Below are positions 24,743-33,180 of a DNA stretch of 64,000 nt, piece after piece. Numbering within the stretch: the first letter of the stretch is position 1; each line of letters starts with the position of its first letter. Under the pieces are notes generated by a model. It saw only the letters and a program-made list of their open reading frames with translations. It made no database searches and was not told the DNA's origin. The stretch spans positions 1 to 64,000 of the forward strand of contig NZ_JBNGOZ010000015.1 of assembly GCF_050589825.1 (NCBI RefSeq), in the 5' to 3' direction. Source of the stretch: Carboxylicivirga longa (GTDB lineage Bacteria > Bacteroidota > Bacteroidia > Bacteroidales > Marinilabiliaceae). Position numbers and translations under genes: made by a program.

Positions 24743-27382
24743 TTATTGAAGCACGATGCTTCCCAGTGATTGCTTTTTAGTCTTTTTGCCTGTGGAGGCT
24801 TTGGGCTTATCATCCTGGCGAAACAGAAAATAGGCTCCGGTACCAATCAAGGCGGCCACACCAAGGCCAATGCCCACCTTGGCGCCTTTACTCATGCCTT
24901 TTTTAGTTGGCGAAAGAGTTTGAGAAACGCTCACAGGGAGATTGGTAGCTGCATCAGTACCCGACTTTTGGATGACCGGCTGAACGCTGGTAGATGACGG
25001 AAGCTCCTGTTCATCTGGAACGTAGCTTTCCGGATGGGGCGTGAATTGCTGCTCATACTGCCGCGCTCTTTCCTGCAAGGCCTGGCTGACTGCTTTGCCC
25101 TGGGCGGTCAGTTTAGCCACTTTCCTGACGACTGCTTTTCCCTTGACTTTTTTGAAGATATTCGTAACAGGTTTCAGCCAGTTTTTGATTTTGGCCAGCA
25201 CACCCGATGCGGCACCCACTGATGCTGCTGTGGCCGCTGCTCCCAACTGCCCTAGTTCTGCCAGTCCGCCCATGGATGCCAAGCCTTTTAAATCGGCCAG
25301 CAAGCCATCCATGCCTTTTAAGGAGAAGTCCTTACTCTTTTGTCTGGCGCCCTTTAGAATGGCTTTTCTCAGGTTCTTTTCTTTGCCCTGCAAGCCTTTA
25401 AAGAGCTTACGAACCCGGTTGTGGCGTTTCTTTAAGTCTTTTAGCTTTCCGGCATCAATACTGTATTTAGCTGCTAAGGCATCGGGCAGATAAGCATATT
25501 GCAACTTCTTGGCTATGCCAAACATATTTAATCGCAGGGCGGCCAACAGGCCGTTACGAACGGCGATGGAAAGCGGATTAAAACGCACGATGGCCTTGGC
25601 CACTTTCTTGGCCGCCTTGCCCACGGCCTTAGCGCCTTTTTTGATGCCTTTGCCTATCTTTTTACCGATTCGCTTTAGGGATTTAAAGAAACCCCCCAGA
25701 CCTCTTTGTCCTTCCAGTCCATCAATTTCTGCATCCAAATCATCCAGCTCCGCAAGGCCTTCCATGGCATCGGCATCATACTTAATCAGACCGTTGGCTG
25801 AAAGTTTATCCTCAATTTCAGCCAGTTTCGCTAGTACCTTTTCCCTTTGGGGCGTGTGCCAGAACTTTATAGCCTGGTCAATCATGCTGATGAACTGATC
25901 CGGGTTCTGGATGTGTGCCATCTTATTTTTATTCGCCTTATTCCGAAGCAGGAAATCACGGGTGCGAACCAGATAGCGGTAAGTGGCCTCTTCGGCACTG
26001 CCCAAGCCATTGACGGCATCCTCAAAATCAAGGCCTGAAACAATGGCCATTAACTCCATGTCTTCCTTATGGGCGGTGGTTCCACCTGCCAGGTCTAAAC
26101 CGGACAAGGCATAAATGGGTAAGCCCAATGAGGTGGTACCCAATACGCCATCAATGCCTTGGATAGCACTGACCATTTGCAGGGGTGACATATTAAAATC
26201 TGACCGTTCAAAGCTGTAAGGCTTCTGGTAATCAAACTTAGAAAGTACCGGGTCGATGATGATCTCGTCCTCGCTATCGCCCATGGCCGGCACAAACACA
26301 TAGATGTGCTGAAAGTTGGGGCGGCCATCGTACTTGGTGATGCGCAGCTTAAAGGGAATGCCCAGGCATTTAAGGATGGAACCCACAAAAATGCTGTAAT
26401 CATCACAGTCAATGCCTGCTGAGGCCATGCCTAGTTGTTTGAACTTGATTTGCCCATCGAGCCAGGAACGTGCTGGGGTACGAAGCTGTTCGGTACCGTC
26501 TTCGTCCTTATGATATTGCAGGTAATGATAGGCGAAGTTGAAAATATTACGACAGGTATCTTTTACTTCGGCAGGTTCAGTAGCCTCACCAACTTTTAAC
26601 ATCTGCGCCAGGTCTTCCACTTCCCGGTAGTGTTCTGCAATCAGGTCGATGCAGCTTTCAACGGTTTCCAGCACGTTGCCGTTCTTTACAAATACATCTT
26701 TGCCGGATGCTCTTTTTATCAGGTGGTTGTATTGACGGCCATCCTGTGTGTTTCGTGGGCCGGATACAATGCCCAAAGCGCTCAATGCTAATCCGTTCAT
26801 ATTAGTAGTGCTTTTAATTGATAAAGGAGACTGAACCGGCAGGCTGAACGCCTGCCTAGACACACTGCTGCCTGTTTCAAAACCGGCTGTGCCGCTTGTT
26901 AAATTTTGTGTGGTGGTGATGCTTTCGCCATTGAGGCTGAGCGAAAGCGTAAAGCTCAAATCGGCTTTTAATTGTGCGGTGTTTTGGAGCATGGCCAATG
27001 ACAAGCCTTTTCCCAGTAGATTCAGGTAAGGCACCTGAAAGGTGATTTCAGGCTCGTATGTTGAGCCAGCGCCAATGGTTAGACCTTTGATGTGGGGCGT
27101 GGAATAAGCGATTGCCGAACCTTTGTAGTTGGCAATAACCTGGTTGACCGCTAAGGTGATGGGTGCGTTGGTGGGGTTGTAGCAACGAAGTTTGACCGCA
27201 AACTGAACTTCCTGTAAATTCAGCTTGTGGATGCGGAAACCTAAAAGAGCAAAATTCATTTTTGCCCCGGCAAGAAGCTTTTTGCCTTTTTTAATCAGGT
27301 AGAAACCACCACCAACGGCTGCAACTGCTGCTAATGTGCCTAATATTTTCTTTGTGCCTGCTTCCATAACAGTAGCAAACAT
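24743..27382 (-). CDS. Large membrane protein with LEA14-like and transglutaminase-like domains
   Basis: An 879-residue protein. Order: membrane segment (12-30), LEA type 2-like beta domain (45-170), and a transglutaminase/papain-like domain with a C-H-D triad at C326 (GIDCDDYS), H359 (FQHIYV) and D377 (IIDPV). Next comes a Lys-rich amphipathic region (about 575-610, GKKIGKGIKKGAKAVGKAAKK), then an RFNPLSIAVRNGLLAALRLNMFG segment, and a C-terminal membrane segment (about 843-862). The combination suggests a virion entry protein that cuts or crosslinks peptide bonds and disrupts membranes. Starts at 27382 or at the internal ATG 27367 are both possible. It is the first gene of the virion operon. 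Confidence 0.7.
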   Translation of the reverse strand: MFATVMEAGTKKILGTLAAVAAVGGGFYLIKKGKKLLAGAKMNFALLGFRIHKLNLQEVQFAVKLRCYNPTNAPITLAVNQVIANYKGSAIAYSTPHIKGLTIGAGSTYEPEITFQVPYLNLLGKGLSLAMLQNTAQLKADLSFTLSLSLNGESITTTQNLTSGTAGFETGSSVSRQAFSLPVQSPLSIKSTTNMNGLALSALGIVSGPRNTQDGRQYNHLIKRASGKDVFVKNGNVLETVESCIDLIAEHYREVEDLAQMLKVGEATEPAEVKDTCRNIFNFAYHYLQYHKDEDGTEQLRTPARSWLDGQIKFKQLGMASAGIDCDDYSIFVGSILKCLGIPFKLRITKYDGRPNFQHIYVFVPAMGDSEDEIIIDPVLSKFDYQKPYSFERSDFNMSPLQMVSAIQGIDGVLGTTSLGLPIYALSGLDLAGGTTAHKEDMELMAIVSGLDFEDAVNGLGSAEEATYRYLVRTRDFLLRNKANKNKMAHIQNPDQFISMIDQAIKFWHTPQREKVLAKLAEIEDKLSANGLIKYDADAMEGLAELDDLDAEIDGLEGQRGLGGFFKSLKRIGKKIGKGIKKGAKAVGKAAKKVAKAIVRFNPLSIAVRNGLLAALRLNMFGIAKKLQYAYLPDALAAKYSIDAGKLKDLKKRHNRVRKLFKGLQGKEKNLRKAILKGARQKSKDFSLKGMDGLLADLKGLASMGGLAELGQLGAAATAASVGAASGVLAKIKNWLKPVTNIFKKVKGKAVVRKVAKLTAQGKAVSQALQERARQYEQQFTPHPESYVPDEQELPSSTSVQPVIQKSGTDAATNLPVSVSQTLSPTKKGMSKGAKVGIGLGVAALIGTGAYFLFRQDDKPKASTGKKTKKQSLGSIVLQ

Positions 27383-27400
27383 AGAGGAGGCTTATGGTGG

Positions 27401-27496
27401 GGAGTTGGTTGTATTTGGTTAGGGTTTGTCGCGATTGGTTGGATTTGGTTATTTTTTGCGAAGGGTACAAAAAAAGTCGGCAGTGTGCCGACTTTC
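27401..27496 (-). promoter_or_regulatory. Promoter/operator region of the virion operon with 30-base-spaced repeats
   Basis: On the - strand AACCAAATACAACCAA (27405-27420) and AACCAAATCCAACCAA (27435-27450) are direct repeats spaced exactly 30 bases, about three helical turns. No good Bacteroidota -7 TAnnTTTG box is visible, so an activator binding these repeats is plausible. A related stretch of about 100 bases lies at 31546-31645. Confidence 0.5.
27467..27496 (-). terminator. Rho-independent terminator upstream of the virion operon
   Basis: AAAGTCGGCA with TGCCGACTTT, a 10-base-pair stem and GTG loop, followed on the - strand by a run of seven T. It ends transcription of the beta-helix gene. 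Confidence 0.85.
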
Positions 27497-27552
27497 TTTA
27501 TTATAAATAAAACCGAAAGGATTTTGACATTACAAATTAATCCATTAAACGT

Positions 27553-29550
27553 TTATTTCGTAGCCCATTCATTTTGATTCATTGCAATAACTTCCTTACT
27601 ACATTTAAAATTATAAATGCTACTTTCACTAGATAAAGAAACATCCATGTCAGTTATTCTATTTAGGATACTTTGATTTTGTTCTTTTTGATTTTTATCT
27701 CCTCCAAACACATCAATAAATCCGCAATATTCATGTAATTTTTTAAAATTAGCATGCAACTCTTTACTATTTTCATAGGGCTTATTTTTTTGCGAAATCG
27801 CAATATTACCTCCATCACTAAAAATACCCGGGATAGCACAATTTTCGACTTTTACATAGTGATTATTCAAACCATAATCGATCTCTTGTCCAGCTTCCTT
27901 GCTTAACTGACGTGCAATAACAGGAAATGGCTTCTGTGTAATCCTATTACCTAAAAGTATACTATTGCTAATCTTCATTTTCCCATCACAAAATACTCCT
28001 CCTGCTTTATGATCAGCAAAATTATTCACACATGTTAAATTACTAATCTTAACATCTTTGGCTGAATTAATAAATACACCTCCTCCGCTAATAGCAGAAG
28101 TGCAATTTGCAACGATACAATCATGTAACGTGGAGTTAGCTGACATATTCACTCCTGCTCCATTACTTCTCGAATAGCAGTTTACTATCTTACTACCAAC
28201 TATTTTCCCATTCTGAATATAAACACCTCCTCCTTGATCTGCATGACTTGAAAGTATGTAGGAATTCTTCATCTCACCGCATAAATAAACGGATCCACCA
28301 TAAGCTTGGTTATTTTCATTTATATCCTTTGCGAAACATAAATTAAAGAAATTATGATCTAGTATTACACTATTTCCAGACCATACACCTCCTCCTTGTG
28401 AATTATATCCATATGCCGAACAACCTTCAAAGACATTATCTTTAACAATAATAGGACAATTACTATATAAGCCACCTTGTGCATATAAACCACCTCCATT
28501 ATTAACACATCGATTACTCTTTACTGTGCTGACTGAGCAGTATGCGAATTTATTATTTTGTATCAGAACACTACCATCTAACTTATTAGTCCCGTTATCT
28601 AAATTAAAACATATCCCACCCCCTACTGAAGGTTTATTTGATTTCCAAGCTTGGCATTTCCAGAAGCGATTATTCATGATATGCACCTTATAGGAACCTG
28701 CATCATTGTCAAATTCATGCTTACAAAATATATTTAAGCCACCTCCTGAAGACAAAGAACTACAAAAATCAAAAAAGTTATCTTCAATAGTTAAATTACT
28801 ATAACATTTTTGCAATGATGAAAAAGCTCCTCCATCCTTAGCCATGCAATCATGAAAATAATTGTGCTTTATAATAATATTTTTATTAGAGTTATTTCCC
28901 AAAAATATTGCACCTCCCTGATTAACAGCAAAGCATCTACTTATTGTGCAATAATATAATTGTAAGTTATTATTTCCACAAATAGCACCTCCATTTTGAT
29001 TATCCCCATCTGCAACGCTATTTTCGAGTACTAAACCATCCAAATATATATCTACACTTATTTTTTCTTCGCTACTAAAAAGATTATTAGCATTATCCTC
29101 TGTATTGCACAAACTCCATGGGTGACTTGAAGAATTTACATCTTCCCAAAACTTACGATCAAACTTTGAAAAATCATCATCTTGGTTGATATCACCAGAT
29201 ATTATTGTGACATTTTTAATCTTTTTGAGTCCACTTTCATGTATATAAAACTCTCGTTCATCACTAGATTGTTCAAAACCTTTAAAGCCCCCGATGATAA
29301 ATATATTTTTTGTCAACTTATACCCGTTAATACTACTTGGACTATAGGTTCCATTGGCAATAAAAATAGAATCACCATCTTGAGCAACATTAATTGCATT
29401 TTGAATGTCATCATAAGCATTTGACCAACTACTACCATCCTTAGTGCCTCCACCATCCTGTTTTACGTAGATTATATTACCATGATTACTGCAACTAATG
29501 AAAAATAAAACTAATACTGCATTTGCAAAAAAATTAAAATAACATTTCAT
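27553..29550 (-). CDS. Right-handed beta-helix lipoprotein
   Basis: A 665-residue protein with a lipoprotein signal (hydrophobic residues 8-19, lipobox FISC with C20). The mature part starts with the Bacteroidota pattern IYVKQDGGGTKDGSSWSNAYDDIQNAINVAQDGDSIFIANGTY, followed by many parallel-beta-helix rungs (GGAICGNNNL, GGAIFLGNNS, GGGVWSGNS, GGGVYIQNG). These proteins are surface-exposed, often polysaccharide- or adhesion-related. In a prophage this is probable lysogenic-conversion cargo. It has its own strong terminator and is clearly lower in G+C than the virion genes, so it was acquired separately. Confidence 0.75.
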   Translation of the reverse strand: MKCYFNFFANAVLVLFFISCSNHGNIIYVKQDGGGTKDGSSWSNAYDDIQNAINVAQDGDSIFIANGTYSPSSINGYKLTKNIFIIGGFKGFEQSSDEREFYIHESGLKKIKNVTIISGDINQDDDFSKFDRKFWEDVNSSSHPWSLCNTEDNANNLFSSEEKISVDIYLDGLVLENSVADGDNQNGGAICGNNNLQLYYCTISRCFAVNQGGAIFLGNNSNKNIIIKHNYFHDCMAKDGGAFSSLQKCYSNLTIEDNFFDFCSSLSSGGGLNIFCKHEFDNDAGSYKVHIMNNRFWKCQAWKSNKPSVGGGICFNLDNGTNKLDGSVLIQNNKFAYCSVSTVKSNRCVNNGGGLYAQGGLYSNCPIIVKDNVFEGCSAYGYNSQGGGVWSGNSVILDHNFFNLCFAKDINENNQAYGGSVYLCGEMKNSYILSSHADQGGGVYIQNGKIVGSKIVNCYSRSNGAGVNMSANSTLHDCIVANCTSAISGGGVFINSAKDVKISNLTCVNNFADHKAGGVFCDGKMKISNSILLGNRITQKPFPVIARQLSKEAGQEIDYGLNNHYVKVENCAIPGIFSDGGNIAISQKNKPYENSKELHANFKKLHEYCGFIDVFGGDKNQKEQNQSILNRITDMDVSLSSESSIYNFKCSKEVIAMNQNEWATK

Positions 29551-29702
29551 ATCTATATGTTTTGGTTAAAAATATATGTTCCAGAAGTTATTTCTAAGCC
29601 AGAATTTGCTGTCTATAAACTTCCACAAATTTTATTTAACAAGGGTATTTGGTTTTTATAAAAATACAGCGTACTTCAAATATACTTTTAAAAGATTTTT
29701 TA

Positions 29703-29960
29703 ACGATAAACTGTCTTCTTCTTTGAGATGACACACGATAGTAATAATCCAATTGGTTTTAACCTGGTATATTCAAAAAAGGAAAAAGCATAATCTGCTT
29801 TTGTTTTAGGATCGAGCCAAAATGAGAGGCGTTTTTCTTATTGTTTGTCAGAATCGTAATAACGACTCCTTCCAATACCAAAAATCTTACTCATCATCTC
29901 AACCAAAATTCTTTCTGTTTCCTTTTTATGAATTTTAGATGTCGCCCCTTTAAAAATTAC
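29703..29960 (-). pseudogene. Gene remnant with an internal stop
   Basis: The region from 29551 to 30070 has no intact gene. On the - strand one frame reads GATSKIHKKETERILVEMMSKIF and on to RSRYYDSDKQ. It then has a TAA and continues in the same frame as EKRLSFWLDPKTKADYAF and on to KKKTVYR before the next stop. It looks like a decayed small protein that I cannot name. The rest of the spacer is AT-rich without motifs. Confidence 0.35.
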
Positions 29961-30070
29961 TATTTGCAAACTTACTTTTCATAAGACATAGATACAATCT
30001 ACGCCAAGCCCCAACACTACTCGAGCTCGATAAGGAAATTTGCTGGTTTTACTTTATTAATCCCAACAAC

Positions 30071-30703
30071 CTATTCAACCACAAAAAAACATTTAGTTTT
30101 CAGAAAATATTTTGGATATATTGGTTTTGTCATATCAATTTCTGAAAAAATGGACAAGCCTGAATTATTAAAAATAATACTGATCAGCTCCGAACAATAA
30201 ATATTCTTATCATCGAAATTATCAAAGTCATAATCAAATGGTACTTGACTATTTTTGTACGTCTCGAATTCCGATTTAAGTTTAATATAAGATTCATCAG
30301 ATAGTGCATTACATCTAATAACAGTACATTCACTTACATTACTTAAATCAATAAATGTTTGTAAGTCATCGTATCTAATCCCGTTGATCTTTGATCCATC
30401 CGGCGTTGCATGTAAAACATACAATTGCTCATTGTCTTTCATTAAAATGCCAACATGTGAATAGTCATCTATTGAGAAATTAAGTAATCTAATTAGCTTA
30501 CTTTGCGCAGACTGTCCTTTTGAGATAATTAGGTCGAAATCCTCAATTTTGTTTATATCTATTTCATTAACATTTATTTTCTCACTTCTGCCTGTAAAAT
30601 AAAATAGAATACTGAGTAAAAAACAAAACCCGAATAGTTTAACTTGCCTTCTTTGCTTCATTCTTTTCAATGGAGTAACCAATAAATCCCCCAACAATTG
30701 CAA
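30071..30703 (-). CDS. YiiX-like permuted NlpC/P60 cysteine hydrolase
   Basis: A 210-residue protein with an N-terminal membrane segment (about residues 22-38). The catalytic pattern of the permuted papain-like YiiX/YebB family is present: GQSAQSKLIRLL...DDYSHVGILM with the His, and YCSELISIIF with the Cys. Family members are amidases or acyl-modifying hydrolases of the envelope. The start overlaps the end of the PspC-like gene by 65 bases, so the two are probably co-translated; a later start cannot be excluded. It is part of the cargo between the two duplicated terminator regions. Confidence 0.7.
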   Translation of the reverse strand: MQLLGDLLVTPLKRMKQRRQVKLFGFCFLLSILFYFTGRSEKINVNEIDINKIEDFDLIISKGQSAQSKLIRLLNFSIDDYSHVGILMKDNEQLYVLHATPDGSKINGIRYDDLQTFIDLSNVSECTVIRCNALSDESYIKLKSEFETYKNSQVPFDYDFDNFDDKNIYCSELISIIFNNSGLSIFSEIDMTKPIYPKYFLKTKCFFVVE

Positions 30704-31043
30704 AAACTACAACACTTATAAAAACATTAACAATTAAATCGCCGTTCTGGAAAATCTTATCAAAATTTTGCAAATAACCTCCAATTCCACCGACTTTAGC
30801 TCTGACTATTTCTGGTTGAAAATAGTAGCTTAAGGGAATTCCTAGAATAGCCCCATAAATTGCATAAATTACCTTTTTCGTTACATCAGTATTTATAGCA
30901 GCCATAATAAAGTATACCGGAATGACAAACGGAATCACTATCCCTACAATTACAAATACTATTCTCAAAGTCAAAGGATTGACATTACGTCGTGATGCTA
31001 ATTGACTAAATACACCTAATAATACTTTCTTATTAGTACTCAT
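30639..31043 (-). CDS. PspC-domain-like small membrane protein
   Basis: A 134-residue protein. The N terminus, KKVLLGVFSQLASRRNVNPLTLRIVFVIVGIVIPFVIPVYFIMAAI, follows the PspC pattern (a GV-x-x-G-x-A...D-P-x-x-V-R-x-x-F core then a helix). Further helices lie at about residues 62-76 and 103-124. PspC-like proteins sense envelope stress or act as toxins' partners; here the partner is the overlapping YiiX-like gene. The pair may modulate the host envelope in the lysogen. Confidence 0.6.
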   Translation of the reverse strand: MSTNKKVLLGVFSQLASRRNVNPLTLRIVFVIVGIVIPFVIPVYFIMAAINTDVTKKVIYAIYGAILGIPLSYYFQPEIVRAKVGGIGGYLQNFDKIFQNGDLIVNVFISVVVFAIVGGFIGYSIEKNEAKKAS

Positions 31044-31336
31044 TCTTTTATTTTTTAATTTTTCCTACTCTTAAGGTTTTTCAGATTCACCCCGTTTTTT
31101 AAGTGGTTCCTGGACTCCACTCTGAGTAATATAAGTAATAACCATAGCTTGGATGAAGGCCTTGATTATTTTTACTTTTATTGTTAAAATAGAATTATTG
31201 TATCTTTTTGTCAAAAGTAATAAATTCAACAATCAGATTGGTAATTTCCAAGCTTAATTTAATAACATTTCATTTTCCAACATCTCTAAGGCACATCTAT
31301 ATAGAACTCAATAGCATATATGGATGAGTTCAAATC

Positions 31337-31351
31337 TCACCTCGTCCAAAC
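31337..31351. repeat. 15-base repeat shared with 6325-6339, tRNA 3'-end-like
   Basis: TCACCTCGTCCAAAC, preceded by ATGAGTTCAAATC, could be the 3' strand of a T stem plus acceptor stem. Searching 75 bases upstream gives no matching GGACGAG 5' acceptor strand, so it is not an intact tRNA. Confidence 0.3.
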
Positions 31352-31545
31352 CTTGGTTGAAAAAGCTGCGAGAAACATCAAGCTTTTAGAAGGCCTGGCC
31401 ATTATAGCCTTGGAACTATTATCAGCTTTTTTCAGGTTAATCCCGAAGAAGTAGTCCTAATAGTTCGTTTGGATAAATACCAACATAGTGTAAATTTGGC
31501 CTTAATTACAGAATTCCGCTTATGGAGTTAATATAAAGCCAGTGT

Positions 31546-31645
31546 GGAGTTAGTTGTATTTGGCTATGTTTTGCACAGCCCGAATAGGTTGGTTTTGGTT
31601 ATTTTTTTGCGGAGGGTACAAAAAGTCGGTAGTGTGCCGACTTTC
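31546..31645 (-). repeat. Second copy of the virion-operon control region
   Basis: About 100 bases resemble 27401-27496, including the AACCAA-type boxes, the CCCTCCGCAAAAAA stretch and the GTCGG hairpin. It lies just downstream of the cargo operon that ends at 31678. The duplication brackets the inserted cargo genes. Confidence 0.6.
31617..31645 (-). terminator. Rho-independent terminator
   Basis: AAAGTCGGTA with TGCCGACTTT (one G-U pair), loop GTG, followed on the - strand by TTTTGTACCC. It would end the 33114-31678 operon. Confidence 0.8.
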
Positions 31646-31677
31646 CTATTTGACTAGTTTCTATAATGTTAGGAATC

Positions 31678-32439
31678 CTATGATTTTAAATCTTCAAAAT
31701 CGTCATTAAATGCTAATGGATACTTGTCTTTAGGTAACAGTATTTTATGCTTCATAAATTCGGAGATATTAATAGTGGTATCTTTGAAATTTGTATTAAG
31801 TTCATTAATAATCTCCTGCCATGTTTGCTCTCCGTATGTTAGATGCTGAGTTTCGCCCTGGTCATCGAGATGTACGACTGCTGTTCCTCCGATTAAAGTA
31901 TGAAGGTCAAAAACCTCTTTGCGATATTCATGGAGAGAATCTAAGTTGCCTTCTAAATATCCATCCGGTTCCATAAAGTTCCTGCAAAAATACCACCAAC
32001 GACTATTATAGTTACTATGCCAATTATGAAATGTATCGTTATCAATAGTTCCATAATCAATTTCGTTCTGAATATCGCGAAATTCATAGCCAACGCCTTT
32101 TTTTGCAAATTCAAATTCAGAAGCTATCGAACTACCATTTGAAAAACAGGGAAGCTTTATGTAATTATCGCCATGCTTTTTGAGTATTTCATGCACCTGA
32201 TAGAACTCATCACTAAGCCAAATAGTTTTTTTTGAGTTGGGATAAGGGATAGTTCCTAAGATTACATTCTCGTAAGAAGGTTCGAATTCATTGCCATCAA
32301 TATCAACCCAAAATTGTTGATAATACCCATAATCAACATTGGCTTTAAACCTTTTTGAAAGGTCTATAGCCAATGATTTTACATTTCGTATATCCAACTT
32401 ATGATTTCCTATTGTACTAACATCATGTCCCATAAACAA
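31678..32439 (-). CDS. Hypothetical cytoplasmic protein next to a lipoprotein gene
   Basis: A 253-residue soluble protein that I do not recognise. It starts MFMGHDVSTIGNHKLDIRN and contains a conserved-looking aromatic patch, WHSNYNSRWWYFCRNFMEPDGYLEGNLDSLHEYRKE. The acidic C terminus ends FEDLKS. No enzyme motif is visible. It lies six bases downstream of the lipoprotein gene and shares its promoter and the terminator at 31617. An ATG at codon 3 is an alternative start. Confidence 0.5.
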   Translation of the reverse strand: MFMGHDVSTIGNHKLDIRNVKSLAIDLSKRFKANVDYGYYQQFWVDIDGNEFEPSYENVILGTIPYPNSKKTIWLSDEFYQVHEILKKHGDNYIKLPCFSNGSSIASEFEFAKKGVGYEFRDIQNEIDYGTIDNDTFHNWHSNYNSRWWYFCRNFMEPDGYLEGNLDSLHEYRKEVFDLHTLIGGTAVVHLDDQGETQHLTYGEQTWQEIINELNTNFKDTTINISEFMKHKILLPKDKYPLAFNDDFEDLKS

Positions 32440-32445
32440 AACAGA

Positions 32446-33114
32446 TTATTCAAGGGTTGAGCCATCGGCAAATAGAATTTTTTCAGGCTTCCAAACCAAC
32501 TTAATTTGCTTCAAGTTTTTTGATTTTAACAATTGGTCTTCATTCATAAACTGATTGTAATCGGTAGTAGCACTATAATTTTTGATTGAACTTGCAGCCA
32601 CCCCATCATCATAAGTTAGATTTAAAGATTTGATTTCTTTATCAAACAAGTCGGTAAACATTATCTGACCTGTAAATGCAGTTATTTCTTTATCTGTTTT
32701 ATTCTCAAATGCGAACTTGTAAGTAATATATTCCTGATAGTCATATTCAGCATATCCTTTATCAAAGATAGTTACGGTTAAAGCATTTTTCAATCGTGCT
32801 ATCCTGGCTTCTTCTTCCTTTTTAGCCTTTTCCGCTAATTCTCTCTGAATACGTTCTTCCTCTTCTTGTTTTTGCTTTGCTACTTTGGCTTCTGCCAATA
32901 TCTCATTATAACTTTTACCATCAATACTTTCGTTGAGTAACTTAGCTCTTACAAAATACATTGCTAATAGGTTCATTTCGGTGCTATCAAGAGCGTTTGC
33001 TTCACGGATTGCTTTGAGGTCGCTTTCTAAAGTTGCATCACTATATGTATTATTCATTGGAGAAGAACATGATGCCAAAATAACGATTGCCAATAGGTAA
33101 AAAAGTTTCTTCAT
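32446..33114 (-). CDS. Lipoprotein with coiled-coil region
   Basis: A 222-residue protein with a clear lipoprotein signal (MKKLFYLLAIVILASC, C16). Residues about 75-108 form a charged helix (KVAKQKQEEEERIQRELAEKAKKEEEARIARLK). The C-terminal domain is strand-rich (YITYKFAFENKTDKEITAFTGQIMFTDLF), with the look of an immunoglobulin-like FxxL/LEA fold. It is the first gene after the putative WYL operator at 33161. It may be a superinfection-exclusion or envelope protein, but nothing proves that. Confidence 0.6.
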   Translation of the reverse strand: MKKLFYLLAIVILASCSSPMNNTYSDATLESDLKAIREANALDSTEMNLLAMYFVRAKLLNESIDGKSYNEILAEAKVAKQKQEEEERIQRELAEKAKKEEEARIARLKNALTVTIFDKGYAEYDYQEYITYKFAFENKTDKEITAFTGQIMFTDLFDKEIKSLNLTYDDGVAASSIKNYSATTDYNQFMNEDQLLKSKNLKQIKLVWKPEKILFADGSTLE

Positions 33115-33160
33115 TTTGTCTATTTTTTAAAAGTTTTAAAACAAAGAAACCATAAGAGTT

Positions 33161-33175
33161 TGTCAACTAGCGTCA
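33161..33175. promoter_or_regulatory. Putative WYL-regulator operator 1
   Basis: TGTCAACTAGCGTCA (on the - strand TGACG-CTAG-TTGACA) is a tandem TTGAC repeat with 10-base spacing. The same arrangement occurs at 44065-44080. It lies between the WYL gene and the lipoprotein start, next to where a -33 element would be. Confidence 0.5.
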
Positions 33176-33180
33176 ATATT

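Larger units (their letters stand above)
31044..31677. other. Non-coding spacer with tRNA-like fragment and duplicated promoter/terminator
   Basis: This 630-base spacer has no convincing gene. It contains a T-arm-like fragment, TGAGTTCAAATCTCA followed by CCTCGTCCA (31325-31348), which resembles the 3' end of a tRNA without its 5' half. It also holds a second copy of the virion-operon control region (31546-31645). Confidence 0.45.

Noticed and set aside
25041..25898. Long + strand frames opposite the transglutaminase-like protein
   Set aside because: Shadow frames created by Lys/Ala/Gly-rich coding on the - strand; no motif and no start signal.
31300..31352. A complete tRNA gene
   Set aside because: Only a T-arm and 3' acceptor-like strand are present; no matching 5' acceptor, D arm or anticodon arm could be found upstream.
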